Below, in pieces: positions 38,123 through 46,949 of a stretch of 64,000 nucleotides of DNA. How positions within the stretch are numbered: position 1 is the stretch's first letter; the number at the start of each line of letters is the position of its first letter. Location: positions 18,208-82,207 of the forward strand of contig JAMPFN010000002.1 of the NCBI GenBank assembly GCA_023664445.1, in the 5' to 3' direction. Source of the DNA: Clostridium sp. (lineage in GTDB: Bacteria > Bacillota > Clostridia > Oscillospirales > Ruminococcaceae). Position numbers and translations under genes: made by a program. Under the pieces are notes generated by a model. That model saw only the letters and a program-made list of their open reading frames with translations. It had not been told where the DNA came from and made no database searches.

Positions 38123-40744
38123 ATGGCAAGATTTAAACCGACACGCTTTATGGCAAAGGATTCCAAATACAATAAAAAGGCGGCTGATTATGCCGTCAAT
38201 TTTATTGAGTGCCTTTCTCACACCAAAGGCACATGGGCAGGGAAAAAGTTTGAACTGCTCGACTGGCAGGAACAGATAATCCGTGACTTATTCGGCGTTC
38301 TGAAACCAAACGGCTACCGACAGTTCAATACAGCGTACATCGAAATTCCAAAGAAAAATGGCAAACAACTGTCACTTGATACACTGATTCCAACTCCCGA
38401 TGGATTTACAACAATGGGAGAAATTCAAATCGGTGATACTGTTTTTGATGAAAATGGAAACCCATGTCATGTTGTAGCTAAGAGTAAAGTTGATTATGCG
38501 GAACAGGCATACCGCATTACATTTAAGGACGGTCAGATAATCGAAGCCGGAGAGCATCATCAATGGTGTGGAGAATATACAAGGGGTAAACGGAAAAGGT
38601 GCATCATGACAACGGGAGAGCTTTTCAGAATGCCAAAAGATAATGAAAGTTTCAGATTTAGAATTTCCGTTGCACAGCCAATTCAGACAGTCGAAATTTC
38701 TCTGCCGATAGAACCATATTTAATGGGATATTGGCTTGGAAACGGTAACGCTGTCAAACCTGAAATTACAGTTCAGACCTGTGATATTCCCGGAGTTCTT
38801 TCAAAAATACTGCCATTCTATCAGGATGTGACAGCGTGGAATAATGTGGGAAACAGCGTTATTTTCAGAATTCCTGTACTGAAAAAAATCCTGCTGAAAA
38901 ATTTTCATGACAAAGTAATTCCGCATGAATACCTACGTTCTTCCTACTATCAGAGACTTGAACTTTTGCAGGGGCTTATGGATTCCGATGGCTGTATTTC
39001 AGAAGTGAAAGGACAGGCGATTTATACTTCAACAGAAAAAAATCTTGCTGAAAGCGTAAGCGAATTATTGTGGAGTTTAGGCATAAAGAATGCCGTATCA
39101 ACCGCTGTCAGCACACAGCGAAACGACTGGAATTTACCAAGTACAGAATGCGGCAGAACGCAAACCGGAGAAACCTTGTACTATGTTAAATTTACAGCTT
39201 TTGACGATATCCCGATTGCAGGATTAAATAGAAAAGCAAAAAATCAAGTTCCGAGAAACCCTGAAACACGCAGTCATTTTCGATACATCAACAAAATTGA
39301 AAAGATAGAAAACCGTGGAATGCAGTGCATTCAGGTTGACAGTCCGTCCCATCAGTATCTGGTAGGACGTTCTTTTTTGCCCACACACAATAGTGAGCTT
39401 GCTGCTGCCGTTGCACTTCTGCTGACTTGTGGTGACGGCGAGGAACGTGCAGAGGTTTACGGCTGTGCAGCAGACCGTCAACAGGCAGCTATAGTTTTTG
39501 ACGTTGCCGCCGATATGGTGAGAATGTGTCCGGCTTTGAATAAGCGAGTTAAAATTCTTGCATCGCAAAAGAGAATTGTTTACTTGCCTACGAATAGTTT
39601 TTATCAGGTGCTTTCGGCAGAAGCCTACTCAAAGCACGGCTTCAACATTCACGGAGTCGTATTTGACGAGCTTCACACACAGCCTAACAGAAAGCTGTTT
39701 GACGTAATGACGAAGGGTTCAGGCGATGCGAGAATGCAGCCGTTATACTTCCTTATCACAACGGCAGGAACGGACACAAACTCTATCTGCTACGAGGTTC
39801 ATTCCAAGGCAAAGGATATTCTTGAGGGCAGAAAACACGATCCGACTTTTTACCCTGTAATTTACGGAGCTGACGAATCCGAGGACTGGACTGATCCAAA
39901 GGTCTGGAAGAAAGCAAATCCATCACTTGATAAAACTATTGGAATGGATAAAGTTGTAGCCGCGTGTAATTCTGCAAAGGAAACACCCGGCGAGGAGAAC
40001 GCATTCCGACAGCTTCGTCTTAATCAATGGGTAAAGCAGTCTGTTCGTTGGATGCCTATGGAAAAATGGGATAAGTGCAAGATCACATTTGATGAGAATT
40101 TTCTTGCAGGACGTGTCTGCTACGGCGGTCTTGACCTTGCGTCAACTACCGATATTACGGCATTCGTGCTTGTTTTTCCTCCGACAGATGAGGATGATTT
40201 TTATTATGTTATTCCCTATTTCTGGATTCCGAAAGAAACAATTCCTCTTCGTGTTCGCCGTGACCACGTCCCCTATGATTTGTGGGAACGGCAGGGGTTT
40301 TTACAGACTACCGAGGGCAACGTTGTTCACTACGGCTTTATTGAAAATTTCATTGACGAATTGGGTACAAAATTTCACATCAAAGAGATAGCGTTTGACC
40401 GTTGGGGAGCAGTACAGATGTCGCAAAACTTAGAGGGGTTAGGCTTCACACTGGTGCAGTTCGGGCAGGGTTATCGTGATATGTCGCCGCCGACCAAAGA
40501 ACTGATGAAATTAACGCTTGAACAGAAACTTGCTCATAACGGGCATCCGGTTCTGAGGTGGATGATGGACAACATTTTTATAAAGCGTGATCCTGCCGGA
40601 AATATCAAGCCTGACAAGGAAAAATCTACGGAAAAAATCGATGGCGCTGTTGCTTTGATAATGGCTCTGGACAGGGCGATTCGGTGTGGTTCGGGCGATA
40701 CAGGTGCGAGTATTTATGATGAAAGGGATTTGTTGGTGTTGTAG
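38123..40744 (+). CDS. terL: Phage terminase large subunit containing an intein
   Basis: 873 residues: terminase 1-81 and 424-873 (531 residues, normal TerL length), intein 82-423. The ATPase Walker A PKKNGKS is split between Lys81 and Ser424. Walker B is GVVFDELH; the nuclease part has CYGGLDLASTTDITAF, FDRWGAVQM and KIDGAVALIMA. It pumps and cuts DNA during head filling. Packaging depends on removal of the intein. Start follows TTGGAGG. Confidence 0.95.
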   Translation: MARFKPTRFMAKDSKYNKKAADYAVNFIECLSHTKGTWAGKKFELLDWQEQIIRDLFGVLKPNGYRQFNTAYIEIPKKNGKQLSLDTLIPTPDGFTTMGEIQIGDTVFDENGNPCHVVAKSKVDYAEQAYRITFKDGQIIEAGEHHQWCGEYTRGKRKRCIMTTGELFRMPKDNESFRFRISVAQPIQTVEISLPIEPYLMGYWLGNGNAVKPEITVQTCDIPGVLSKILPFYQDVTAWNNVGNSVIFRIPVLKKILLKNFHDKVIPHEYLRSSYYQRLELLQGLMDSDGCISEVKGQAIYTSTEKNLAESVSELLWSLGIKNAVSTAVSTQRNDWNLPSTECGRTQTGETLYYVKFTAFDDIPIAGLNRKAKNQVPRNPETRSHFRYINKIEKIENRGMQCIQVDSPSHQYLVGRSFLPTHNSELAAAVALLLTCGDGEERAEVYGCAADRQQAAIVFDVAADMVRMCPALNKRVKILASQKRIVYLPTNSFYQVLSAEAYSKHGFNIHGVVFDELHTQPNRKLFDVMTKGSGDARMQPLYFLITTAGTDTNSICYEVHSKAKDILEGRKHDPTFYPVIYGADESEDWTDPKVWKKANPSLDKTIGMDKVVAACNSAKETPGEENAFRQLRLNQWVKQSVRWMPMEKWDKCKITFDENFLAGRVCYGGLDLASTTDITAFVLVFPPTDEDDFYYVIPYFWIPKETIPLRVRRDHVPYDLWERQGFLQTTEGNVVHYGFIENFIDELGTKFHIKEIAFDRWGAVQMSQNLEGLGFTLVQFGQGYRDMSPPTKELMKLTLEQKLAHNGHPVLRWMMDNIFIKRDPAGNIKPDKEKSTEKIDGAVALIMALDRAIRCGSGDTGASIYDERDLLVL
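38366..39391 (+). mobile_element. Intein (class 3 features) with LAGLIDADG endonuclease in TerL
   Basis: 342 residues, TerL 82-423. It starts with Gln, not Cys/Ser, yet block A follows (SLDTLIPTPDG, IGDTVFD). The class 3 triplet is present: Trp148 (HHQW, block B), Cys402 (MQCIQV, block F) and Thr421 (PTHN, block G), followed by Asn423 and Ser424. LAGLIDADG motifs: LMGYWLGNGN, with Asn207 where Asp is expected, and LLQGLMDSDG. The endonuclease may therefore be dead. Confidence 0.9.
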
Positions 40745-40761
40745 AATGGAGTGTGATATTT

Positions 40762-42012
40762 ATGGGCATTTTCAAAGGACTATTCAAAAGCCGTGACAAG
40801 CCGAAAAACAGTTATGCTTCGCCGTCATACGGATATTATTTCGGGCGCAGCAGCAGTGGAAAGAGAGTAAACGACCGGACAGCTATGCAGCACACGGCTG
40901 TATATGCTTGTGTAAGAGTTTTAAGCGAGGCTGTAGCACAATTACCGCTGCACGTTTATAAATATACAGACAAAGGAAAAGAGCGTGTTCCGAAACACCC
41001 TCTTTATTTTTTGCTTCACGATCAGCCTAATCCGGAAATGACAAGTTTTGTTTTCCGTGAAACTCTGATGTCTCATCTGCTGATCTACGGCAATGCTTAC
41101 GCTCAGATCATCCGAAACGGCAGAGGTGAAGTCATGGGGCTGTATCCGTTAATGCCGGATAAGGTCAAGGTCGACCGTGATGAGCATAACCGTCTGATAT
41201 ACATTTACAGTCGTTACGATGAAGCAAATCCGAATCTGAAAGAGCAGGGCGAAATAGTTCTCACGGCTGAAAAGGTTCTGCATATTCCGGGCTTGGGTTA
41301 TGACGGTCTGGTAGGATATTCGCCAATAGCAATGGCGAAAAATGCGATAGGGATCTCTCTTGCCTGTGAAGAATACGGCTCAACGTTCTTTGCAAACGGA
41401 GCAAGTCCCAGCGGTATTTTGGAACATCCGGGAGTTATCCAAGACCCTGATAAAGTACGTAAGGCATGGCAGCATGCTTACGGTTCAAATAACGCTCACA
41501 AGGTTGCGGTTCTCGAAGAGGGCATGAAATATCAGCCGATCTCCATTCCGAATAACGAGGCGCAGTTCCTTGAAACAAGAAAGTTTCAGGTTGAGGAAAT
41601 TGCGAGGCTCTATCGTGTGCCGCTTCATATGATAGGCGATCTTGACCATGCAACGTTTTCAAATATCGAGCACTTGTCTCTTGAATTTGTAAAATACACT
41701 CTTGATCCTTGGCTTGTTCGTTGGGAGCAGTCATTGCAGAAATCGCTTCTGAACGACAATGAAAAAGGACAGTATTTCACTAAGTTCAACGTTGAGGGAC
41801 TTCTTCGCGGAGATTATTCTTCACGAATGCAGGGTTATGCAACAGCAAGACAGAACGGCTGGATGTCGGCTAACGATATACGTGAACTGGAGGATATGAA
41901 CCGTATTTCTGCCGAGGAAGGCGGCGATCTGTATCTTTGCAACGGTTCATTTACAAAACTTGCAGACGCAGGAGCGTTTGCGGAAAGGAAGAGCGGTCAG
42001 AATGAAAATTAA
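40762..42012 (+). CDS. Phage portal protein (HK97 family)
   Basis: 416 residues from ATG at 40762, 10 bases after GGAG. HTAVYACVRVLSEAVAQLPL near residue 40, GLYPLMPDKV, and the LEFVKYTLDPWLVRWE helix are typical of HK97-type portals. Forms the dodecameric ring for DNA entry and exit. Confidence 0.96.
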   Translation: MGIFKGLFKSRDKPKNSYASPSYGYYFGRSSSGKRVNDRTAMQHTAVYACVRVLSEAVAQLPLHVYKYTDKGKERVPKHPLYFLLHDQPNPEMTSFVFRETLMSHLLIYGNAYAQIIRNGRGEVMGLYPLMPDKVKVDRDEHNRLIYIYSRYDEANPNLKEQGEIVLTAEKVLHIPGLGYDGLVGYSPIAMAKNAIGISLACEEYGSTFFANGASPSGILEHPGVIQDPDKVRKAWQHAYGSNNAHKVAVLEEGMKYQPISIPNNEAQFLETRKFQVEEIARLYRVPLHMIGDLDHATFSNIEHLSLEFVKYTLDPWLVRWEQSLQKSLLNDNEKGQYFTKFNVEGLLRGDYSSRMQGYATARQNGWMSANDIRELEDMNRISAEEGGDLYLCNGSFTKLADAGAFAERKSGQNEN

Positions 42013-43231
42013 TCTTGTATATGGTGCGCCTTGCAGTGGAAAGTCAACGTATGTCAGAGAAAATGCAGGAGCGAATGACATTATTTATGATCATGATTGT
42101 ATTTTAAAAGCCATCACTACTAAAGAAAATCATTCTGTACCGGACATCACTTTAAGTCGTGTGGTTTCAGACATTCGTCAATCTTTATTGCAAGCCGCAA
42201 GCGAAAGAGAAATAGCCCTTTTTTGGTTGATTACAAGTTATCCCACAGAGTATGTTCTGAAACTTGTTGAGGGTTTTGATTATGAGAAAATAATGATGAA
42301 CGCAACTCTTGATGAATGCCTGGATAGATTAGAAAAAGATGATACACGTCCGGATAAGGAGGCATGGGAAGAAATCATAAGAAATTGGTTTGAAAAACAT
42401 TCAAACTCAGACAATAGAGGTGAAAACATAATGAAAAATAAATTCTGGAATTTCGTGAAAAACGAAGAAACGCCGGAAACAGAGTTGATTTTCAACGGTC
42501 CGATATCAGATGAAACTTGGTGGGGAGATGAAATCACTCCTGCCCTGTTCCGTGACGAACTGTCTAAAGTCAGTGGAAATCTTACTGTCTGGCTGAACTC
42601 GCCGGGCGGCGATGTATTTGCTGCAAGCCAGATATATACCATGCTTTGTAATCACAAGGGCAAAGTTACGGTAAAAATTGACGGACTGGCGGCAAGCGCA
42701 GCGTCTGTTGTTGCAATGGCAGGAGATGAAACGCTTATAAGTCCGACAGGCATGATAATGTGTCATAATCCGGCTACATGCGCTATGGGCAACAAGTCGG
42801 ATATGGAAAAAGCAATTGAACTTCTGGAAGAAGTCAAGGAATCCATTATCAATGCTTACGCCCGAAAAACAGGACTTTCACGCAATAAAATCTCCCGTCT
42901 TATGGACGAGGAAACATGGATGAACGCCGAAAAAGCCTTACAGCTTGGCTTCGTTGACGGCATTCTTTTTGATGAAAAGTCAAAGAAAGAGCCGATCGTT
43001 CCGGAAGAGGACGATCCTGATGAAGAACCGGAAGAAGAAAAACCGGACGAGGATACTCCCGATGAAGACGCTCCTGACGAGGAACAGGAAAAGAAAAAAC
43101 AACAGGCAACTATGATGTATTCGCCGTTAAAAACTACTGCATCATTCATGCAGAAAATATCCGCATCAGCGCCTATGAAAGGCGTGCCGATAGATCAGCT
43201 CAATAAAAGGCTGGAACTTCTTAAAAAATGA
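42002..43231 (+). CDS. P-loop kinase-like domain fused to ClpP-type prohead protease
   Basis: 409 residues. Residues 1-135 are a P-loop NTPase (NLVYGAPCSGKSTYVRE), like small phage AAA proteins. Residues about 155-330 are a ClpP/S49-like protease (FNGPISDETWWGDE, NSPGGDVFAASQIY, GLAASAASVVAM with the likely Ser, MIMCHNPA with the His). Then an Asp/Glu/Pro-rich linker. An internal ATG at 42431 after AGAGGTGAAAA could give the protease alone. The protease matures the capsid. Confidence 0.88.
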   Translation: MKINLVYGAPCSGKSTYVRENAGANDIIYDHDCILKAITTKENHSVPDITLSRVVSDIRQSLLQAASEREIALFWLITSYPTEYVLKLVEGFDYEKIMMNATLDECLDRLEKDDTRPDKEAWEEIIRNWFEKHSNSDNRGENIMKNKFWNFVKNEETPETELIFNGPISDETWWGDEITPALFRDELSKVSGNLTVWLNSPGGDVFAASQIYTMLCNHKGKVTVKIDGLAASAASVVAMAGDETLISPTGMIMCHNPATCAMGNKSDMEKAIELLEEVKESIINAYARKTGLSRNKISRLMDEETWMNAEKALQLGFVDGILFDEKSKKEPIVPEEDDPDEEPEEEKPDEDTPDEDAPDEEQEKKKQQATMMYSPLKTTASFMQKISASAPMKGVPIDQLNKRLELLKK

Positions 43232-43245
43232 TTGGAGGAATTATT

Positions 43246-44412
43246 ATGACAATTCAGGAACTCAGAGAAAAAAGAGCAAAGGCATGGGAAGAGGCTAAAA
43301 ATTTCCTCGATTCCAAACGTAATGACAGTGGATTACTCTCCGCAGAGGATTCTGCTAAATATGATGAAATGGAGCAGAATATTGTAAATCTCGGTAAGGA
43401 GATCGAACGTCTGGAACGACAGGAAAAGCTTAATGCCGAACTGAACAAGCCGACAGATTCGCCTATTCTGGGTGTCCCCGATGCTAAAATCGGCAGAGCC
43501 TCTGACGAATACAAAAACGGTATGTTACAGGCTCTTCGTACCAATTTCAAGCAGATAAGCAACGTTTTACAGGAAGGCGTTGACGCAGACGGCGGCTATC
43601 TTGTTCCGGTTGAATACGACCGCCGTCTTATTGATGTGCTTGAAGAAGAAAATATCATGCGTAAGCTCGGTACAAGAATCACAACAAGCGGCGAACACAG
43701 AATAAATATTGCAGCCGCTAAACCTGCTGCTGCGTGGATAGAAGAGGGTGCAGCCCTTACATGGGGTGATGCAACCTTTGATCAGATACTTATGGACGCT
43801 CACAAACTCCACGTTGCTGTCAAAGTCACGGAAGAACTTCTTTATGACAACGCTTTCGGACTTGAAAACTATATCATCAAGCAGTTTGGAAACGCTCTTG
43901 CAAATGCCGAAGAGGATGCGTTCCTTAACGGTGACGGAACAGGCAAGCCTACAGGTATTTTCAATGCCACAGGCGGTGGACAGGCTGCCGCAACTGCAGG
44001 TTCTGCTGTCAAGAGCGATGATGTTATCGATTTAGTTTACGCTCTTAAACGTCCTTACAGAAAGAATGCGGCGTTTATCATGAACGATAAAACTCTTGCT
44101 GCACTCCGTAAGCTCAAAGACAACAACGGCGCATATCTCTGGCAGCCGTCATATCAGATGGGAGAACCTGACAGAGTACTTGGATATGCGGTTCATACGT
44201 CTGCGTATGCTCCTGAAAATGCTGTTGCATTCGGCGATTTCAAGTATTACAACATAGGCGACAGGGGTTCACGTTCGTTCAAGCAGCTTAATGAACTTTT
44301 TGCAGGAAACGGCATGATAGGATTTGTTGCAAAGGAGCGTGTTGACGGCAAGCTGGTACTGCCGGAAGCCGTACAGATCTTAAAGCTTTCATCAACTAAA
44401 TCTACACAGTAA
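43246..44412 (+). CDS. Major capsid protein (HK97 family)
   Basis: 388 residues from ATG at 43246 after TTGGAGG. N-terminal coiled coil (about 1-75), the delta/scaffold part removed by the protease, then the HK97 fold (DGGYLVPVEYDRRLI, AWIEEGAALTWGDATF, FLNGDGTGKPTGI). Forms the head shell. Confidence 0.96.
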   Translation: MTIQELREKRAKAWEEAKNFLDSKRNDSGLLSAEDSAKYDEMEQNIVNLGKEIERLERQEKLNAELNKPTDSPILGVPDAKIGRASDEYKNGMLQALRTNFKQISNVLQEGVDADGGYLVPVEYDRRLIDVLEEENIMRKLGTRITTSGEHRINIAAAKPAAAWIEEGAALTWGDATFDQILMDAHKLHVAVKVTEELLYDNAFGLENYIIKQFGNALANAEEDAFLNGDGTGKPTGIFNATGGGQAAATAGSAVKSDDVIDLVYALKRPYRKNAAFIMNDKTLAALRKLKDNNGAYLWQPSYQMGEPDRVLGYAVHTSAYAPENAVAFGDFKYYNIGDRGSRSFKQLNELFAGNGMIGFVAKERVDGKLVLPEAVQILKLSSTKSTQ

Positions 44413-44426
44413 AAATCCGAAAGGGG

Positions 44427-44708
44427 TTGGTGGGATTGGTAACTTTATGCGAGGCAAAAAATTATCTTCGTGTTGACGGAGACGAAGACGATAAGCTGAT
44501 TTCCGAACTCTTAACGACTGCAAAAAGGCTGTGCATGAATGTCGGACGCATGAGCGAGGAACAGTTTGAACGCAGCGAGGACACCACAAGAACGGCAATG
44601 CTGTTTACGGTGTCATATCTTTATGAAAACCGAAATACAGCTGATTTTCACAAGTTAACGCTTACCCTGCGTTCGCTTCTTTTTGCGCAGAGAGAGGGCG
44701 TGATTTAA
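44427..44708 (+). CDS. Head-tail connector (gp6-like)
   Basis: 93 residues if started at TTG 44427; GTG 44430 or TTG 44436 fit the AAAGGGG site better. LCEAKNYLRVDGDEDDKLISELLTTAKRLC is the usual start of phage connector proteins. Joins portal to the tail-side adaptors. Confidence 0.88.
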   Translation: MVGLVTLCEAKNYLRVDGDEDDKLISELLTTAKRLCMNVGRMSEEQFERSEDTTRTAMLFTVSYLYENRNTADFHKLTLTLRSLLFAQREGVI

Positions 44709-45065
44709 TTGGAAATCGGGAAACTGAATCAGCGTATCACAATTCTTGAACACACCACAAAAATTGATAATATCGGCAATCACAAAGCTCAGTGGGAGGA
44801 ATTATTCTCCTGCTGGGCTTTTGTTTCCGTCAAAAATTCTGTGGAAAATTCCGATAACGGCACGGCAAAAGAAATACAGACCTTGCAGTTTATGATACGG
44901 CAAAACAGTATGACTATGAGCATTTCTACGACTGCAAACCGTATTTCTTTTCGCGGCGTTTTATATGATATTATCGGAATTTCACCGGACTTTGAACGCC
45001 GTGATTATCTGAAAATTACTGCAAAAGCAAGAAAGACAGGTGAAAACAGCGATGACTTCTATTGA
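44709..45065 (+). CDS. Phage head closure protein
   Basis: 118 residues from TTG at 44709, directly after the previous stop. GKLNQRITILEHTTKIDNIGN and YDIIGISPDFERRDYLKITAK are characteristic of head-tail adaptors/head closure proteins. Confidence 0.88.
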   Translation: MEIGKLNQRITILEHTTKIDNIGNHKAQWEELFSCWAFVSVKNSVENSDNGTAKEIQTLQFMIRQNSMTMSISTTANRISFRGVLYDIIGISPDFERRDYLKITAKARKTGENSDDFY

Positions 45066-45420
45066 CGATATGGCAGACGAAATCATGAAAGGATTGCAGG
45101 AATACAGTGAGCTTGCAGACGATGCAATGAAAAATGCTGTCAAAAAAACGGCATCGTCTGTCAGAAAAGAAATTTCTGCAAACGCTCCGAAGCGTACAGG
45201 CAAATATGCTAAAAGCTGGGCAGCAAAAAAGGTTTCTGAGAACAGTCACAAGCTTGAAATGACCGTTCATTCCAAAAACCGATATCAATTGGCGCATCTT
45301 CTTGAAAAAGGTCATGCCAAGCGAGGCGGCGGACGTGTTCAGGGCAAACCCCATATTGCTCCAGCCGAAGAAAACGGAGCAGATTTGCTGGAATCGCTTA
45401 TTGCAGAGGAGTTAAGATGA
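45052..45420 (+). CDS. HK97 gp10-like tail completion protein
   Basis: 122 residues from ATG at 45052; GTG 45040 is an alternative. APKRTGKYAKSWAAKK and HLLEKGHAKRGGGRVQGKPHI are the HK97 gp10 family signature. Acts at the head-tail join. Confidence 0.9.
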   Translation: MTSIDDMADEIMKGLQEYSELADDAMKNAVKKTASSVRKEISANAPKRTGKYAKSWAAKKVSENSHKLEMTVHSKNRYQLAHLLEKGHAKRGGGRVQGKPHIAPAEENGADLLESLIAEELR

Positions 45421-45734
45421 GTTACGAAGAAATAAACGAAATGATGCAGGAAATGGGACTGCCTTTTGCATATCATCATTTTTCAGAGAGAGAAAGTCCT
45501 GAACCACCTTTTCTGATTTTCCTGTCACCGGGAGAGCATACTTTTTCAGCTGATAATCTGATGTATTACAGCTTCAAGGAGCTTGACATTGAGTTATATA
45601 CTGATGAAAAATCTCCTGAAACAGAATCGGAAATTGAGGAAATTTTAAAGAGACATCATATTTTTTACAACAAAACAGAGGTATGGATCGAGAGTGAAAA
45701 GCTCTATGAGGTCCTGTATAAAATGGAGGTTTAA
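45417..45734 (+). CDS. Tail terminator/minor tail protein
   Basis: 105 residues, overlapping the previous stop by four bases. LPFAYHHFSERESPEPPFLIF and the DIELYTDEKSPETE strand are typical of small tail terminator-type proteins located between gp10 and the major tail protein. Confidence 0.8.
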   Translation: MSYEEINEMMQEMGLPFAYHHFSERESPEPPFLIFLSPGEHTFSADNLMYYSFKELDIELYTDEKSPETESEIEEILKRHHIFYNKTEVWIESEKLYEVLYKMEV

Positions 45735-45736
45735 TT

Positions 45737-46375
45737 ATGGCTGTTGGAGATAAAAACAAGGTCAAATTTGGTTTAAATAAAGTACACTGGGCAAAAATTG
45801 AATCCTATGATAAAGACGGTATGCCTGTTTATGGAATAATCAACAGACTGCCGGGTGCAGTATCTCTTTCAATTGATGCAGAAGGTGAAAATGAAAATTT
45901 TTATGCCGATAACAGCGTTTATTATGTTATCAACAATAATTCAGGATACACAGGAGACCTTGAAATAGCTCTTGTACCGTTGGATTTCGCCACAAATATA
46001 TTAGGTGAAAAGATCGATGAAAAAGGCGTTCTCTATGAAATAAATACAGCAGAGGCAGCGCAGTTTGCGTTATTCTTTGAATTTGACGGAGATAAAAGAC
46101 ATATTCGTCATGTGTTCTATTGCTGTACTGCAAGCCGTCCTGCAACAGAATCAAGTACTATAGAGGACAGCAAGGAAGTAAAAACAGAAACGCTGTCGCT
46201 TACTGCCACGGCTCTTGTTAATGGTCTTATAAAGTCAAAAACCTGTGAAGCAACCATAGATACAACATATGAAAACTGGTTTAAGTCGGTGTATATGCCC
46301 GATGAATCCGTACTTGCTTCAAATAGCTCTTCCGCAAAAACTACTGCAAGTTCATCGGCTAAATCAACATCTTAA
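45737..46375 (+). CDS. Major tail protein
   Basis: 212 residues after GGAGG. VKFGLNKVHWAKIESYDKDG near the start and YYVINNNSGYTGDLEIALVP fit the phi13-type major tail protein. The last 20 residues are Ser/Thr/Ala-rich. Polymerises into the tail tube of a long, flexible tail. Confidence 0.9.
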   Translation: MAVGDKNKVKFGLNKVHWAKIESYDKDGMPVYGIINRLPGAVSLSIDAEGENENFYADNSVYYVINNNSGYTGDLEIALVPLDFATNILGEKIDEKGVLYEINTAEAAQFALFFEFDGDKRHIRHVFYCCTASRPATESSTIEDSKEVKTETLSLTATALVNGLIKSKTCEATIDTTYENWFKSVYMPDESVLASNSSSAKTTASSSAKSTS

Positions 46376-46387
46376 AGGAGGCGCGTT

Positions 46388-46771
46388 ATGGCTATAAAGG
46401 AAAATATTCTTGTTGACGGTATAGAAGTGCCTTTTAAGGCGAGCGCGGCTGTGCCTCGTCTTTATCGTATTAAATTCGGAAGAGATATTTACAGGGATTT
46501 TGCAGATTTGCAGAAATCTGTCGGTGAAAATTCGGACGCTGAAAATTCTGCTCTGAGCATTGAATCTCTTGAAGTATTTGAAAACATAGCATACATCATG
46601 GCAAAGCATGCAGACCCTGAAAATGTTCCGAATTCTCCCGATGAGTGGCTCGAAAATTTCAACACATTCAGCATTTACGAGATTCTTCCGAAGCTTCTTG
46701 AATTATGGGGACTGAACATCGAAACGCAGGTTGAATCTAAAAAAAACATCGCCCGATTGACAGGGAAATGA
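46388..46771 (+). CDS. Tail assembly chaperone (G-type)
   Basis: 127 residues after AAAGGAGG. VDGIEVPFKASAAVPRLYRIKFGRDIYRD is typical. Helps the tape measure protein load before tube growth. A slippery A AAA AAC near the 3' end could fuse it to the next frame. Confidence 0.88.
   Translation: MAIKENILVDGIEVPFKASAAVPRLYRIKFGRDIYRDFADLQKSVGENSDAENSALSIESLEVFENIAYIMAKHADPENVPNSPDEWLENFNTFSIYEILPKLLELWGLNIETQVESKKNIARLTGK
46741..46747 (+). promoter_or_regulatory. Likely -1 ribosomal frameshift site
   Basis: A AAA AAC in the correct phase of the chaperone gene (codons AAA AAA AAC at 46739-46747). A -1 slip continues through CAT CGC CCG into the frame of 46768-46932 without a stop, giving a G-T fusion as in many siphoviruses. 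Confidence 0.65.
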
Positions 46772-46932
46772 CAACGCCCCTTTTTATGCTCCGATGCGTT
46801 CAGCTTGGGTTGAGTTTATCTGAACTCGACCTGCTGACCATCGGCATGGTAAACGATATGTTTATCGAAAGAGAAAATGATGATTTTAAATATCCGTACA
46901 AGCCGACACAGGATGACTTCGATAAATTTTAG
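46768..46932 (+). CDS. Tail assembly chaperone T-type extension
   Basis: 54 residues if started at ATG 46768 (ATGA overlap). MTTPLFMLRCVQLGLSLSEL and MVNDMFIERENDDF are typical of the T part. It is probably made mainly by -1 frameshifting from the previous gene. Position just before the tape measure gene supports this. Confidence 0.75.
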   Translation: MTTPLFMLRCVQLGLSLSELDLLTIGMVNDMFIERENDDFKYPYKPTQDDFDKF

Positions 46933-46949
46933 ATTCCGGAGGTGAGATA

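Noticed and set aside
38018..38279. Open frame starting MKERSHFRIAP and running into terL
   Set aside because: It crosses a strong terminator and the TerL start in another frame and loses protein-like composition; more likely part of the short RNA or repeat.
42856..43149. Ser/Gly-rich open frame on the minus strand inside the protease gene
   Set aside because: It is the mirror of the Asp/Glu/Pro linker of the protease; no start signals.
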